A stretch of DNA of 64,000 nucleotides, from NCBI GenBank assembly GCA_041399155.1, contig JAWKTI010000002.1:1-64000 (forward strand). Direction: 5' to 3'. The notes beneath the pieces are model-generated. The model was not told the DNA's origin and made no database searches. It saw only the letters and a list, made by a program, of their open reading frames with translations. Shown here piece after piece: positions 53,160-62,605 of this stretch. A program made the position numbers and the translations under genes. Position 1 is the first letter of the stretch. Every line of letters begins with the position of its first letter. The DNA comes from Zavarzinella sp. (GTDB taxonomy: Bacteria; Planctomycetota; Planctomycetia; Gemmatales; Gemmataceae).

Positions 53160-53773
53160 GTAATTCTCCTTCACTTTTCTACGGTATCCCTGTTATACCT
53201 TTGCCGTGTGGGAAAGGTGTCATGTTTTGCAAAAGAACTTTGTGGAAAGCCCCGTCTTGTGAATGCAATTCCACTTACGGAAATTAAGTTCACATATAAT
53301 AGAACACATTGTACTGGAAATTATTTCACAAATTTGAAAGAAAAAATGAAATTTTGTTCAACAGAACCGCTTTTCATCATTTATTCATATTTCGATCAGG
53401 TGACGAAGTTTGCCGTAAAACTTCGTTTTGCCTGCGCGGGAATGACGTTGTGTGGCTGGTATTTTGCTTGGTTAGTACTTCCTATCAGGGGGTTTGCACG
53501 CACAAACTTCGGTTGGCTGTTTGAATTTAATTAGGAGTACTTCAGCAGTATTGCCCTGGATTCCCGCCTGCGCGGGAATGACGATTGTTCAAACAATCGT
53601 CTGAAGGCAAGTGGCGGTTTAGGTTTGAGTAGATTTGCCGACGTCATCGCTCACAGTAGGCATCGAATTAATTAAGATTATTTCATTATTTCCCAAACTT
53701 TGGAAAAATCTTCCTTTTGCTTGCTGCACTCGAAATAATAGTGGAAACCTTTCCCAATTTTTGGAGTCTCCCC
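53160..53773. other. Intergenic with two REP-type palindromes
   Basis: 614 AT-rich bases. A partial REP (53421-53447) and a full one (53558-53583) of the GATTCCCGCCTG-type are present. No gene seen. Confidence 0.5.
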
Positions 53774-55569
53774 ATGGCACTTTCCGCAGCACAACTGGCC
53801 GAACAGAAAAAGCAGGCAGAAGAACTACTGTTTTCTGGCCCAGAAACGTTAGGCTTCGCAAAGGGGTTGTTTTTTGGTCATTTCAATGCCAAATTGCTGT
53901 TCCCTTACCCCAAACTGTCCGCAGAAAATGAAGAACGTGTTCGAAAGTCGGTGCAGGAGATGAAGACCTTTTGTGCAGAGCGGATTGATGCGGATGCGAT
54001 TGATCGCCAGGCCGATATCCCACGTACTGTGATTGATGGTCTGGCCGAACTGGGTGTCCTGGGTATGGCGGCACCTGCAGTATACGGTGGGCAGGATTTT
54101 ACCCAGCAGGGGTATTGCCGCGTCATGGAAGTGCTGGGCGGGCATTGTTCGTCTACTGCAGTTTTCGTGAACGCCCACCACAGTATTGGAATTCGGGCAT
54201 TGCTTCTCTTTGGCACCCCGGAACAGCAGGCTCGCTGGCTGCCCGATCTGGTTTCAGGCAAAAAACTGGGTGCATTCGCATTAACAGAACCACAGGCGGG
54301 GTCCGATGCGGCCAATGTGCAGACCAATGCGACTCCCAGCGAAGATGGCAAAGGATTCGTACTGAATGGCGAAAAACGCTACATCACCAACGCTGCCCTG
54401 GCCGATGTGCTGACGGTGATGGCACGCACCCCGATCCGGCACAGCCTGGCAAAACCAAAATTACTGCTTTTCTGGTGACGCCGGATATGCCCGGCTTTGA
54501 AGTGGTGGAAGCACGTGCCGAAAAATGCGGTATTCGTGGGACGGCTACCGGCAAATTACGCTTCACCAATATGTATGTGCCAAAAGAAAATATTCTTGGC
54601 AGTATGGGCAAAGGGTTGAAAGTAGCCCTGACGGTGCTCGATTTTGGCCGCACCACCTTTGGAGCCACCTGCACCGGTGCTGCTAAAGCCTGCCTGCAGG
54701 CTGCAGTGACCCACGCCAACTCCCGCGTGCAATTTCAACAGAAACTGGCCGATTTTGAAATGGTGAAGAAAAAAATCGCCTTCATCGCGGCCCACGCTTT
54801 TGCGATGGAGGCTGCCACCACTGTCTGTGCGGCCTTCATCGACAGTGGTGCGGATGATTACATGCTGGAAACCGCCATTCTGAAAGTATTTGCTACCGAA
54901 CACCTGTGGACGTGCATTTTTGAAACGATGCAGATCTATGGTGGAAAATCCTACTTTACCGATCAGCCACTGGAACGCTGGATGCGTGATGCCCGCATTA
55001 ACACGATTGGTGAAGGTGCCAATGAGGTGCTGAAAGCTTTTGTGGCCGTGGTGGGTTCGCGAGCACCGGGCATGAAACTCGACGGTTTGCGAAAATCGCT
55101 GGCAAGCAAGCCAATTCGCACCATTCCGAAGCTGATCGGCTTTGGTATTTCCGAGCTGTGGCGACGGTCTGGCCGGCCCCACATTCCGGTGCAGCATGCA
55201 AGTTTACGTCCGTATGCCCGCGAGCTGGCGTATTATGTAAAAAAACTGGGATCCAAGTTGCCGTGGGTCTTTCTGGCGTGCCGCACGGAAGAGCGGTTTA
55301 TTCAGGCACAGTATCTGCATGAACGAATGGCAGATATCGCCATCGACCTCTACGTGGGCAGTTGTGTCCTGAGCAAGCTCGATTCGATGCTGGCAACAGG
55401 CAAAGGAGTTGAATCCGAGGCGGACTATCAGGGAGAACTGGAAGCGGGGAAATATTTCTTAAACCTGGCGTATCGACGGATGGCAGAGAGATTTAAACAG
55501 TTGTTTGATCATGATGATGTTGCCACTACCCGTACCGCAGATGCGGCACTCAATCGCACTTTTGAGTAG
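53774..55569 (+). pseudogene. Acyl-CoA dehydrogenase, one frameshift
   Basis: A ~599-codon flavoprotein that oxidises acyl-CoA. The N-terminal half is in one frame from ATG 53774 (GGAG six bases upstream). The rest (TPDMPGFEVVEARAEKCG onward) is in another. Adding one C to the CCCC run at 54429-54432 joins them as ARTPDPAQPGKTKITAF. The catalytic-base region GEGANEVLKAF near residue 415 and the flavin-site motif LTEPQAGSDAANVQTNA are both present. The extra ~180 C-terminal residues resemble the long family. The break is probably a sequencing error. Confidence 0.88.
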
Positions 55570-55750
55570 TGTAAAGAGATATGAGTTAATTCTCATTTTT
55601 CAGATTTTTCACAATTTTTCCATTTTTTTACAAACCAATTAACTGTAAATGCGTTCTATTATTAGTGAATATGCGTTCCCATGTGTGGGTGCGTAAGAAT
55701 TTTCACTTGTTCGAATGATTTTCTTGCAATAAGTGGGGGATTGGGTTAAT

Positions 55751-57964
55751 ATGAAGGCACCTACCATAATCATTCAATCCATGAAATTTGCATTTCCATT
55801 ACTGTTATTGGTCCTGCTGAACGTGCCAGGGTTTGCACAGGAACAGCCCCCCACGTTCGAGCGAGACATTCAACCAATTTTAACACGCTACGGCTGTAAC
55901 GCTGGTGCGTGCCACGGCAAGGCACGTGGGCAGAATGGTTTTGCACTTTCATTGCTCGGCTTCGACGCCAATTTCGATTACAACGCCATTGTGAAAGAAG
56001 CCCGTGGTCGCAGGCTCTTTGCTTCCGACATTGATCGCAGTTTGTTTCTGGATAAGGCCAGTGGTCGCGTGCCCCACGGTGGGGGAAAGAAACTGCCTGC
56101 AGATTCCGATGCATACCAGCTGGTGCGTCAGTGGATTGCAGCTGGGACGCCCCGCACACCATCGACGGCACCGAAATTAGCCAAGGTGGAAGTGAGCCCA
56201 CGTGAAATCGTGGCCCGCTTCGATCAACAGATTCCGCTGAAAGTTACCGCAATTTATAGTGACGGTGGCAAGGTTGATGTTACCCACCTGGCAGCATTTC
56301 AATCGAACGATAGTGGGTATGCCAGTGTGAACGCATCTGGGAATATTACCGTGGGCGGTATCCCTGGTGAAGCAGCCATTACAGCACGGTTTGTGGATCA
56401 GTTTGCGGTGTGCAATGTGCTGATCCCACGGCCGGAAGTGGTGCCTGCAAACGTTTATCAGGATCTGCCACGTGCCAATATGATCGACGGCTTTGTGTGG
56501 GACAAACTGCAACGGCTGAACATTATCCCTTCGGCACCCGCACCAGAAGCAACGTGGCACCGGCGTGTGTATATCGATATCATCGGGCGATTCCCCACAC
56601 CCACCGAGACAAAGGCTTTTCTGGACGATCGCTCTCCCACCAAGCGAGAGCAGTTGGTTGACAGATTATTGGCACGTCCCGAATATGCCGATCACTGGGC
56701 GAACAAATGGGCCGACTTGCTCCGCCCCAATCCTTACCACGCGGGCATCAAAGCCACGATGAATCTGGATACCTGGATTCGAGAGCAGTTTCGACAGAAT
56801 CGCCCCTATGACGAGATGGTGAAGGAATTGCTGACCGCCCAAGGCAGCACTTTTCGCAATGGTGCCGTGGTGTTTTATCGCAATCGCCGACAGCCGGAAG
56901 AATTGGCAACGATGGTCAGTCAGTTATTTCTGGGCGTGCGGCTCGATTGTGCCAAGTGCCACCAACATCCTTCGGAACGCTGGAGCCAGGCCGACTTTTA
57001 TTCCTTCGCTGCCTTCTTCAGCAGAATGGGCCGCAAAGGACAAGGGATCTCCGCACCGATTTCAGGTGGGGAAGAGATCGTTTATGTAAAGAACGGTGGC
57101 AAAATAGTTCACCCGCTGACCGAACTGGAAATGGCCCCCACGCCACTGCTTGGGAAACCGGTAGAAATTCCGGAAACAATTGACCCCACCGACCCACGTG
57201 CGTTGCTGGTGGATTGGATGCTGCAACCGGACAATCCGTTTTTTGCGAAAGTGATTGTTAATCGCGTGTGGGCAGAACTGATGGGCAAAGGGCTGGTGGA
57301 TCCGGTGGATGATATGCGGGATACCAACCCGCCCAGCAATCCCGCGTTGTTAAATGCGTTAGCTGCCGAATTTCGAAAAATGAAATTCGACATGAAGAAA
57401 TTAATCCAGTTAATTACCACCAGCCACGTTTATGGCCTCAGTGCGGAACCCAACGAAACGAATGCGGGTGACAACAGAAATTATTCCCGCCACTATCGTG
57501 TTCGCCTGCGGGCCGAAGTTTTACTGGATGCAGTCTGCGATATCACTGGCGTGCAGGATCGCTTCGAAGCAATGCCACTTGGATCGCGGGCAATGCAGGC
57601 CTGGACGGTGCGGTTCGATTCCAAGTTTCTGGACAGTTTCGGCAGACCAGATCCCAACCAGGACCCACCGTGCGAACGGGTCAGCGATTCTACCGTGGTG
57701 CAGGCACTCCATCTGATGAATGCTCCGGCGATCAGCCAGAAGATCACTTCATCGGAAGGTCGGATTGCGGAGTTCTTCAAGAAAAAAATGAGCACCGAAG
57801 CGATGGTGCAGGAACTGTACCTTTGGGTCTATTGTCGCCCGCCAACTTCAGAAGAATTAACCGCCTGCCTGGGCAAACTTGCCCCAAGGCAAAACCAGCG
57901 GGAAGCCATGGAAGACCTGCTGTGGGCATTATTGAATACACCGGAATTTGTGTTGAATCATTAA
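55751..57964 (+). CDS. DUF1549/DUF1553 protein with cytochrome-like CxxxCH domain (PSD1 type)
   Basis: A ~737-residue exported protein. A signal peptide (MKFAFPLLLLVLLNVPGFA) sits after ten extra residues; ATG 55781 is an alternative start. It contains CNAGACHGK (~residue 47; C-x3-CH, a cytochrome-c-like haem motif with one extra residue), an Ig-like part, then DUF1549 ('YADHWANKWADLLRPNPY') and DUF1553 at the C-terminus. A second CAKCHQHP motif occurs near residue 400. Paired with a DUF1501 gene downstream, the usual planctomycete arrangement. The pair is thought to act in the envelope; substrate unknown. Confidence 0.9.
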   Translation: MKAPTIIIQSMKFAFPLLLLVLLNVPGFAQEQPPTFERDIQPILTRYGCNAGACHGKARGQNGFALSLLGFDANFDYNAIVKEARGRRLFASDIDRSLFLDKASGRVPHGGGKKLPADSDAYQLVRQWIAAGTPRTPSTAPKLAKVEVSPREIVARFDQQIPLKVTAIYSDGGKVDVTHLAAFQSNDSGYASVNASGNITVGGIPGEAAITARFVDQFAVCNVLIPRPEVVPANVYQDLPRANMIDGFVWDKLQRLNIIPSAPAPEATWHRRVYIDIIGRFPTPTETKAFLDDRSPTKREQLVDRLLARPEYADHWANKWADLLRPNPYHAGIKATMNLDTWIREQFRQNRPYDEMVKELLTAQGSTFRNGAVVFYRNRRQPEELATMVSQLFLGVRLDCAKCHQHPSERWSQADFYSFAAFFSRMGRKGQGISAPISGGEEIVYVKNGGKIVHPLTELEMAPTPLLGKPVEIPETIDPTDPRALLVDWMLQPDNPFFAKVIVNRVWAELMGKGLVDPVDDMRDTNPPSNPALLNALAAEFRKMKFDMKKLIQLITTSHVYGLSAEPNETNAGDNRNYSRHYRVRLRAEVLLDAVCDITGVQDRFEAMPLGSRAMQAWTVRFDSKFLDSFGRPDPNQDPPCERVSDSTVVQALHLMNAPAISQKITSSEGRIAEFFKKKMSTEAMVQELYLWVYCRPPTSEELTACLGKLAPRQNQREAMEDLLWALLNTPEFVLNH

Positions 57965-58001
57965 TTTGTTCATGTTGTTATGAGCAGTGGGAGATCGAAC
58001 G

Positions 58002-59324
58002 ATGCGAAATCCAATTTTCTCTGGCAGTTCGCCCAGTCGGCGTGATGCCATTCAGTTGGGCTTAACCGCGCTGCTGGGTGGGGGATTGTCGCGTGCCATG
58101 AGCCTGCTTGCTGGCGAACTGGAACAGATAGCCCCACAGGCCAAGTCGTGCATTCTGATTTGGATGGATGGTGGACCCACGCACTACGAAACGTTTGATC
58201 CCAAGCCAGATGCCCCTGCAGAAATTCGTGGGCAGTTCAAAACTATTGCCACCAAGACCCCTGGGTGCCTCTTTTCCGAGCACATGTCCAGGCTGGCTGC
58301 GATGTCGGACAAACTGGCTGTAGTAAGGTCGATTCGCCACGATCAGGGAAATCATGGTGCCGGTAACCACTATATGATGACGGGTGCTCCCACACGGATT
58401 CCCGTGGGTTGCGGGGCGTTTGTCAGCTTTCATCCCAGCTTGGGCTCGGTGGTTTCCCACGAAAAGCCTGCCGCAGGTGGCTTGCCTTCTTATTTTTCGT
58501 TACCCAGCATGAGCCGTTCCGGTGGCCCCAACTTCCTGGGTGCCTCGCACGCACCATTTGTGGTGGATGGCGACCCGAACAGTGCCTCATTCATTGTGCG
58601 TGATGTAGCCCTACCTGCAGGTATCGCCGAAGCCCGCCTGGAAATGCGAAACGATCTTCGCCGAGAAGTAGATCGCTTTCAGCGGTTGCTTGACAAAACC
58701 ACTGGTGACCCCGCATTGGCGATGGATGAACATTATCGTCAGGCTGCCGATCTGATGAAATCTCGCCCCGCCCAGGCAGCGTTTGATATTGGCAAAGAAA
58801 ATGAAAAGACCCGCACGCGGTATGGCCGTAACCCATTTGGGCAACGGGCGTTGCTCGCACGTCGCCTGGTGGAAGCGGGCGTTCCCTTTATCACCATCAA
58901 CGATGGTGGCTGGGATCACCACACCAAGCTGTTTGAAACACTCTCCAAGCGACTGCCCACGTGGGATCAAACGGTCTCCGCATTGGTCGAAGATCTGGAT
59001 CAGCGAGGGATGCTGGATACCACGTTAGTGATTGCGTTAGGTGAGTTTGGCCGTACCCCGACAATCAATAAAGATGCTGGCCGAGACCACTGGTCGAATG
59101 CAATGAGCGTGCTCTTCGCAGGTGGGGGCATCCGTGGCGGTCAGGTGATTGGTGCCACCGACAAGAAAGGTTATGCCGCGGTCGAACGGGTGCTTTCTCC
59201 GGAAAACTTCGCATCGACAATTTACCGCAAACTGGGCATTCACCCCAGCAAAATTGTCTACACACCGGAAGGCCGCCCCACCCACCTGGTAAGCGATGCC
59301 ACACCGATTAAAGAGTTGATGTAG
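58002..59324 (+). CDS. DUF1501 protein with Tat-type signal
   Basis: A ~440-residue exported protein of the alkaline-phosphatase-like fold. The twin-arginine segment SRRDAIQLGLTALLGGGLSR is near residue 12. The body has CILIWMDGGPTHYETFDPKP, HDQGNHGAGNHYMM, NDGGWDHH and GEFGRTP, matching DUF1501. The ATG at 58002 has GGGAG eight bases upstream. It starts 37 bases after the DUF1549/1553 gene and forms its operon. Function unknown. Confidence 0.93.
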   Translation: MRNPIFSGSSPSRRDAIQLGLTALLGGGLSRAMSLLAGELEQIAPQAKSCILIWMDGGPTHYETFDPKPDAPAEIRGQFKTIATKTPGCLFSEHMSRLAAMSDKLAVVRSIRHDQGNHGAGNHYMMTGAPTRIPVGCGAFVSFHPSLGSVVSHEKPAAGGLPSYFSLPSMSRSGGPNFLGASHAPFVVDGDPNSASFIVRDVALPAGIAEARLEMRNDLRREVDRFQRLLDKTTGDPALAMDEHYRQAADLMKSRPAQAAFDIGKENEKTRTRYGRNPFGQRALLARRLVEAGVPFITINDGGWDHHTKLFETLSKRLPTWDQTVSALVEDLDQRGMLDTTLVIALGEFGRTPTINKDAGRDHWSNAMSVLFAGGGIRGGQVIGATDKKGYAAVERVLSPENFASTIYRKLGIHPSKIVYTPEGRPTHLVSDATPIKELM

Positions 59325-59422
59325 CCCCATTTTCTCTGGCGAACCCTTCAACAAACTTCGCTATCATAGCTACGTCTGCCGATCTGGTACGGTTTTTTTC
59401 TGGGCAGCCTGAATAGTTTCCG

Positions 59423-60070
59423 ATGAACAACGCCGACCAACCTGCCGAAGAATCATTGCCCACATCTGCCGAAGCAGTGGTTTCAGAACCAGCACCTCCA
59501 CTGGATTTGCCCCACCTGATTGAGCAGATTGTGAAGCAATCAATTCGCCGCACCTGGACAGGGCTTACGGAAGACCAGTTATTGGCACAGTGCCAGGTGG
59601 ATACCTACCGCGCCAGTGGGCCTGGGGGCCAGAAACGTAATAAAACCAGCTCCGCTGTGAGGCTGCGTCATCAACCCAGTGGCCTGCTGATCATTGCCGA
59701 AGAGAGTCGTTCGCAGCACGAAAACAAAGCGAAGGCTGCACGCAGACTCTATTGTGCGTTATTCATTGAAATCCGCGATCCCTGGCCTACGGATCTGTTA
59801 TTGCCCCAGGTGGTGCAGGCCCACCCCGACTGGTCAAATGCACGCAGCAATGATGGCCGGGCGCATCTGAAAGCAAAAGATCCCCGCTTCTGGCCCGCAA
59901 TTGGGCTGTTATTGGATCTCATGCACGCCATGGGCAGTAAAGTATCAGATATTGCCACGTTGCTAGGCATTTCTACCGGTAACCTGATTGATCTGCTGCA
60001 GGTAGACGATCATGTGTGGCAGCAGGCAAATCGCTATCGGGCAAAACATGGTCTGAAATCGCTGCGATAA
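59423..60070 (+). CDS. Peptide-chain-release-factor-like protein
   Basis: A 215-residue protein with the GGQ loop in RASGPGGQKRNKTSSAVRLRH (~residues 70-90), the peptidyl-tRNA hydrolysis motif of class-I release factors. The stop-codon-recognition domain is absent. A proline-rich N-terminus and a ~90-residue helical C-terminal extension (HLKAKDPRFWPAIGLLLDLMHAMGSKVSDIATLLGI) are unlike ArfB's short basic tail. It is probably a rescue factor for stalled ribosomes; the extension may bind the ribosome differently. Confidence 0.88.
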   Translation: MNNADQPAEESLPTSAEAVVSEPAPPLDLPHLIEQIVKQSIRRTWTGLTEDQLLAQCQVDTYRASGPGGQKRNKTSSAVRLRHQPSGLLIIAEESRSQHENKAKAARRLYCALFIEIRDPWPTDLLLPQVVQAHPDWSNARSNDGRAHLKAKDPRFWPAIGLLLDLMHAMGSKVSDIATLLGISTGNLIDLLQVDDHVWQQANRYRAKHGLKSLR

Positions 60071-60115
60071 CCATACACTATTGGTAACAGCACCGTGAAC
60101 CTTAGGAGAGAAAGA

Positions 60116-60553
60116 ATGTCCCAGCCGGGGAATTTTTCCTGGATCAGCGAGCATGTAGCCGGTTGTGCCTATCCATACGATGTGGAAAGCCTGGTCTGGC
60201 TACGCGAACAAGGGATCGATATCGTCATTACGTTGACGGAAGACCCACTGCCCAAACAGGAAATCGATGATGCGGGCCTGATGAGTGTGCACATTCCCAT
60301 CCCGGATATGCACGCACCAACGGTTGAAGAATTAAGGCAGGCCGTGGGGGTAATTGAAAAAGCAATCACCAATCAACGCAAAGTCGTGGTGCACTGTCGA
60401 GCAGGTATTGGCCGCACCGGTACCATTCTGGCAGCCCACCTGATTCAGGCTGGTGACTCCCCACGTGAAGCTATCACGAAAATCAGGCAGCTTCGCCCAG
60501 GTTCCATTGAAGTCGTGGAACAGGAAGACATTCTCTATCGTTTCGCCAATTGA
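60116..60553 (+). CDS. Dual-specificity / tyrosine protein phosphatase
   Basis: A 145-residue phosphatase with the P-loop HCRAGIGRTG (C-x5-R) and an upstream PIPDMHAPT loop carrying the general-acid Asp. The ATG at 60116 follows AGGAGA by six bases. It follows the release-factor-like gene by 45 bases and may be co-transcribed. It is the last core gene before the third cassette cluster. The array phosphatase at 15548 is a distant relative. Confidence 0.92.
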   Translation: MSQPGNFSWISEHVAGCAYPYDVESLVWLREQGIDIVITLTEDPLPKQEIDDAGLMSVHIPIPDMHAPTVEELRQAVGVIEKAITNQRKVVVHCRAGIGRTGTILAAHLIQAGDSPREAITKIRQLRPGSIEVVEQEDILYRFAN

Positions 60554-60670
60554 CGCACCACTTGGATCGATTCGTTCTTACCAATCTGATGTTTCCCTGT
60601 TGTTTCTAATGGAATATCGGTGCTCAAGCCATCTTTGCTCGTAAAATGGACAACTCACCTATAGTTCTTT

Positions 60671-60690
60671 CACGGGCGGGACGCCCGTGC
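60671..60690. repeat. Short hairpin repeat
   Basis: CACGGGCG-GGA-CGCCCGTG forms an 8-bp stem with a three-base loop, followed by TACAATT. It lies between the phosphatase gene and the cassette cluster and resembles planctomycete REP-like hairpins. It could end transcripts from either side. Confidence 0.7.
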
Positions 60691-60711
60691 TACAATTACG
60701 CTCAAATCCTT

Positions 60712-61083
60712 TCAACGTTGTGCGATATGCCACAAGACACCAGCGGGATCAACGATGTATGCAATCCGTAGCCCCCAGGGTTGCATCTCAGGTGCCTTTG
60801 GGGATGCCACTCCGAAGCGGTTTGGAAGATCCAGCGAAACGATATAAGACCAGTATTCATCAAGATTGTCGACTACAAGTTGCATCATGGAGTTGCTGGC
60901 CCAGTCTTCCTGAAAATAACGTTGAAGAATGAAACCACCGCTACCACATTCGAAAATCGCAACTTCACCGTCAAAAGTTATCTTAAATCCAAGGGCTTCA
61001 TAGAAACGCTTGGATACTTCAAATTCCTTTGTGGGTAGAAAAGGACGAAGCTGTTCAGTTCCAGTTAGCATCTGATTTGGCAT
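60712..61083 (-). CDS. Cassette gene: VOC-family (glyoxalase-like) protein
   Basis: A ~123-residue VOC-fold protein (TEQLRPFLPTKEFEVSKRFYEALGFKI..., ending IAYIVDPAGVLWHIAQR). The typical Glu/His metal ligands are not all evident, as in antibiotic-binding members. The ATG at 61083 begins 7 bases after attC-like site F; an ATG four codons on is also possible. Glyoxalase-fold proteins are known integron cargo. Function unknown. Confidence 0.82.
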   Translation of the reverse strand: MPNQMLTGTEQLRPFLPTKEFEVSKRFYEALGFKITFDGEVAIFECGSGGFILQRYFQEDWASNSMMQLVVDNLDEYWSYIVSLDLPNRFGVASPKAPEMQPWGLRIAYIVDPAGVLWHIAQR

Positions 61084-61089
61084 CCCGTT

Positions 61090-61164
61090 TCGAGTGATCA
61101 CCGCGATTGAGCAGAATTGCGGACGTTGGTACCAAGCGGTTTCTGCTCTAATCGCTGGTTAAGC
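61090..61164 (-). repeat. attC-like integron recombination site F
   Basis: Minus strand: R'' GCTTAAC (61158-61164), a perfect RYYYAAC, and arm CTGCTCAATCGC (61103-61114). The partner arm is diverged (61143-61155). The R' position reads CACTCGA, not GTT, so crossover here may be lost. Confidence 0.68.
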
Positions 61165-61347
61165 CGCTTGTGGCCTTCAATCATAGTGTATGCTAAACTG
61201 GGTCCCAGTTATCACCGGGTGGTAGGGCAAATTTTTGAATTTAGTTGCCTTTCTCCGCAGCCACTTCGGTACATGGCATGGTGCTTTGGCTGTTCGGTGC
61301 AACGACGATCGTGAATTACTGCGTGGCATTGCACATCGTGTTTCGAG

Positions 61348-61740
61348 TCAGTCTTTGGGTCCACGTGCAGGAAATACGAAGGTTCGTGAATTCCGATCGA
61401 AATATGGAAGCACGGTGGGGGATTCGTTGAAACATGCGAGTACTGCGTGGCAAGTCGCGTATGCAAGCGCCATCGGAGTGGTGTCGACAGGATTTGTGTT
61501 TAGACTATGAACAATGATTCCAACGCATTCGGAGTTTGGAATATAGCTCAGCGCGTATGCAGCGCCGAAACCTATTGATATTGTGTCAGGCCCATGCTGA
61601 TCAACTTGTAAATCACCGTCGAGAGTCACGAGCGGGTGGTGGCCAGTACGCGCAACCACTGAAAGCGTGATTTCGGCGAAAACAGCCCAGCCACCGATTT
61701 GCTCGGCAAGTCGATATGAGCCAGTTGTAATTGTTGCCAT
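61348..61740 (-). CDS. Cassette gene, hypothetical protein
   Basis: A 130-residue protein of unknown family (MATITTGSYRLAEQIGGWAVF). Its ATG lies 16 bases after the R' end of attC-like site G, and site F follows its 3' end after ~180 bases. Alternating strands and loops suggest a compact beta-rich domain. No signal peptide. Confidence 0.68.
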   Translation of the reverse strand: MATITTGSYRLAEQIGGWAVFAEITLSVVARTGHHPLVTLDGDLQVDQHGPDTISIGFGAAYALSYIPNSECVGIIVHSLNTNPVDTTPMALAYATCHAVLACFNESPTVLPYFDRNSRTFVFPARGPKD

Positions 61741-61756
61741 GTTGAAGGTTCTGGCC

Positions 61757-61832
61757 TCCTGACTGGTCCGCGATTGAGCAGAATTGCGGACGTGGATATG
61801 AAGCGATTCCTGTTTTAATCACACACTTAGGC
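61757..61832 (-). repeat. attC-like integron recombination site G
   Basis: 76 bases. Minus strand: R'' GCCTAAG (61826-61832), diverged left arm (61810-61822), arm CTGCTCAATCGC (61770-61781), R' GTCAGGA (61757-61763), identical to the R' of site A. Confidence 0.72.
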
Positions 61833-62089
61833 ACCTGTAGCCGTCACCTTTACTATATGCTAAATCACGGATTCGTTACCTGGGACGGCGGGTTGATTCA
61901 CCATTTGTAGACTCGCGATCTTGTCCTCCGTGTGCACGGGATTGTTCTGTCGCATTCTCGATTTGGGTTTGCTTAACGACTGAGACAGTTACAGAATGAG
62001 TCGATTCTTGTACGACCAACGACTACTGGGTTCGGTAAAGTACTATGTTGAATTTCTTCTCAATTGCAGCGTGTTTGTAGTGCGAGAAT
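61833..62089. other. Cassette-internal DNA, no gene seen
   Basis: Contains the conserved cassette-end motif (61842-61870, with CCTTTACTATATGC). Otherwise no convincing frame on either strand. Confidence 0.4.
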
Positions 62090-62245
62090 CTATTTGTTCC
62101 ATTCTCTCGGCAACCACGCTACCAGGGCAGCTATGATTCCGGCAGCAATCAGCACCTCAATCAACGTGATTCGCGAAATGGATCTCTCACGCTTCGGCGA
62201 TTCCTCGGGATTCGAATTGTGATCCGGCGTTTCGTATGGATTCAT
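62090..62245 (-). CDS. Cassette gene: 51-residue membrane protein with pilin-like segment
   Basis: A small protein starting MNPYETPDHNSNPEESPKRE and ending in LPREWNK. Residues ~27-45 read ITLIEVLIAAGIIAALVAW, close to the TLIEVLI-type start of type IV pilins and pseudopilins but without the full pilin body. MNPYETP-type starts are common in planctomycete small membrane proteins. The ATG at 62245 is 31 bases after attC-like site H. It is too short for most gene finders. It could be a small membrane peptide or a decayed pilin. Confidence 0.6.
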   Translation of the reverse strand: MNPYETPDHNSNPEESPKRERSISRITLIEVLIAAGIIAALVAWLPREWNK

Positions 62246-62275
62246 TCGCGTCAGGTCACTATTGGGTACTTGCTG

Positions 62276-62350
62276 ACAGAACGGGTCCGCGATTGAGCAG
62301 AGTCGCGGAGCGAATACAAAGCGATTCCTGCCACAATCGCTGAAAATACT
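62276..62350 (-). repeat. attC-like integron recombination site H
   Basis: Minus strand: R' GTTCTGT (62276-62282), arm CTGCTCAATCGC (62289-62300), partner arm GCGATTGTGGCAG (62328-62340). The R'' end is degenerate. It is the first junction of the third cluster on this strand. Confidence 0.72.
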
Positions 62351-62605
62351 TATTTTATACTAAATCCCAGACCAGATAAGCCTGTCGCAAGCCAGCGATA
62401 CGCTGAACTGAGCTTCTTATTTCAAGCGAGCGACGCAGCATCATCAATCAAAACGAACTGCTCATCAATTTGTTGAACTTGCTAGTTGGCTATACTTCGC
62501 CAGCAGACAATATGAGAGTCATAAAGAATAATTGGCTGTACGCGAGCGTAATGAGTTGACATGTAATCACGCATGAAACATCTGTATTTCATGCACTTTT
62601 ATTCT
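62351..62605. other. Intergenic at cluster edge, no gene seen
   Basis: AT-rich DNA between site H and the core gene at 62606. No integrase or attI-like site was seen. Confidence 0.4.
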
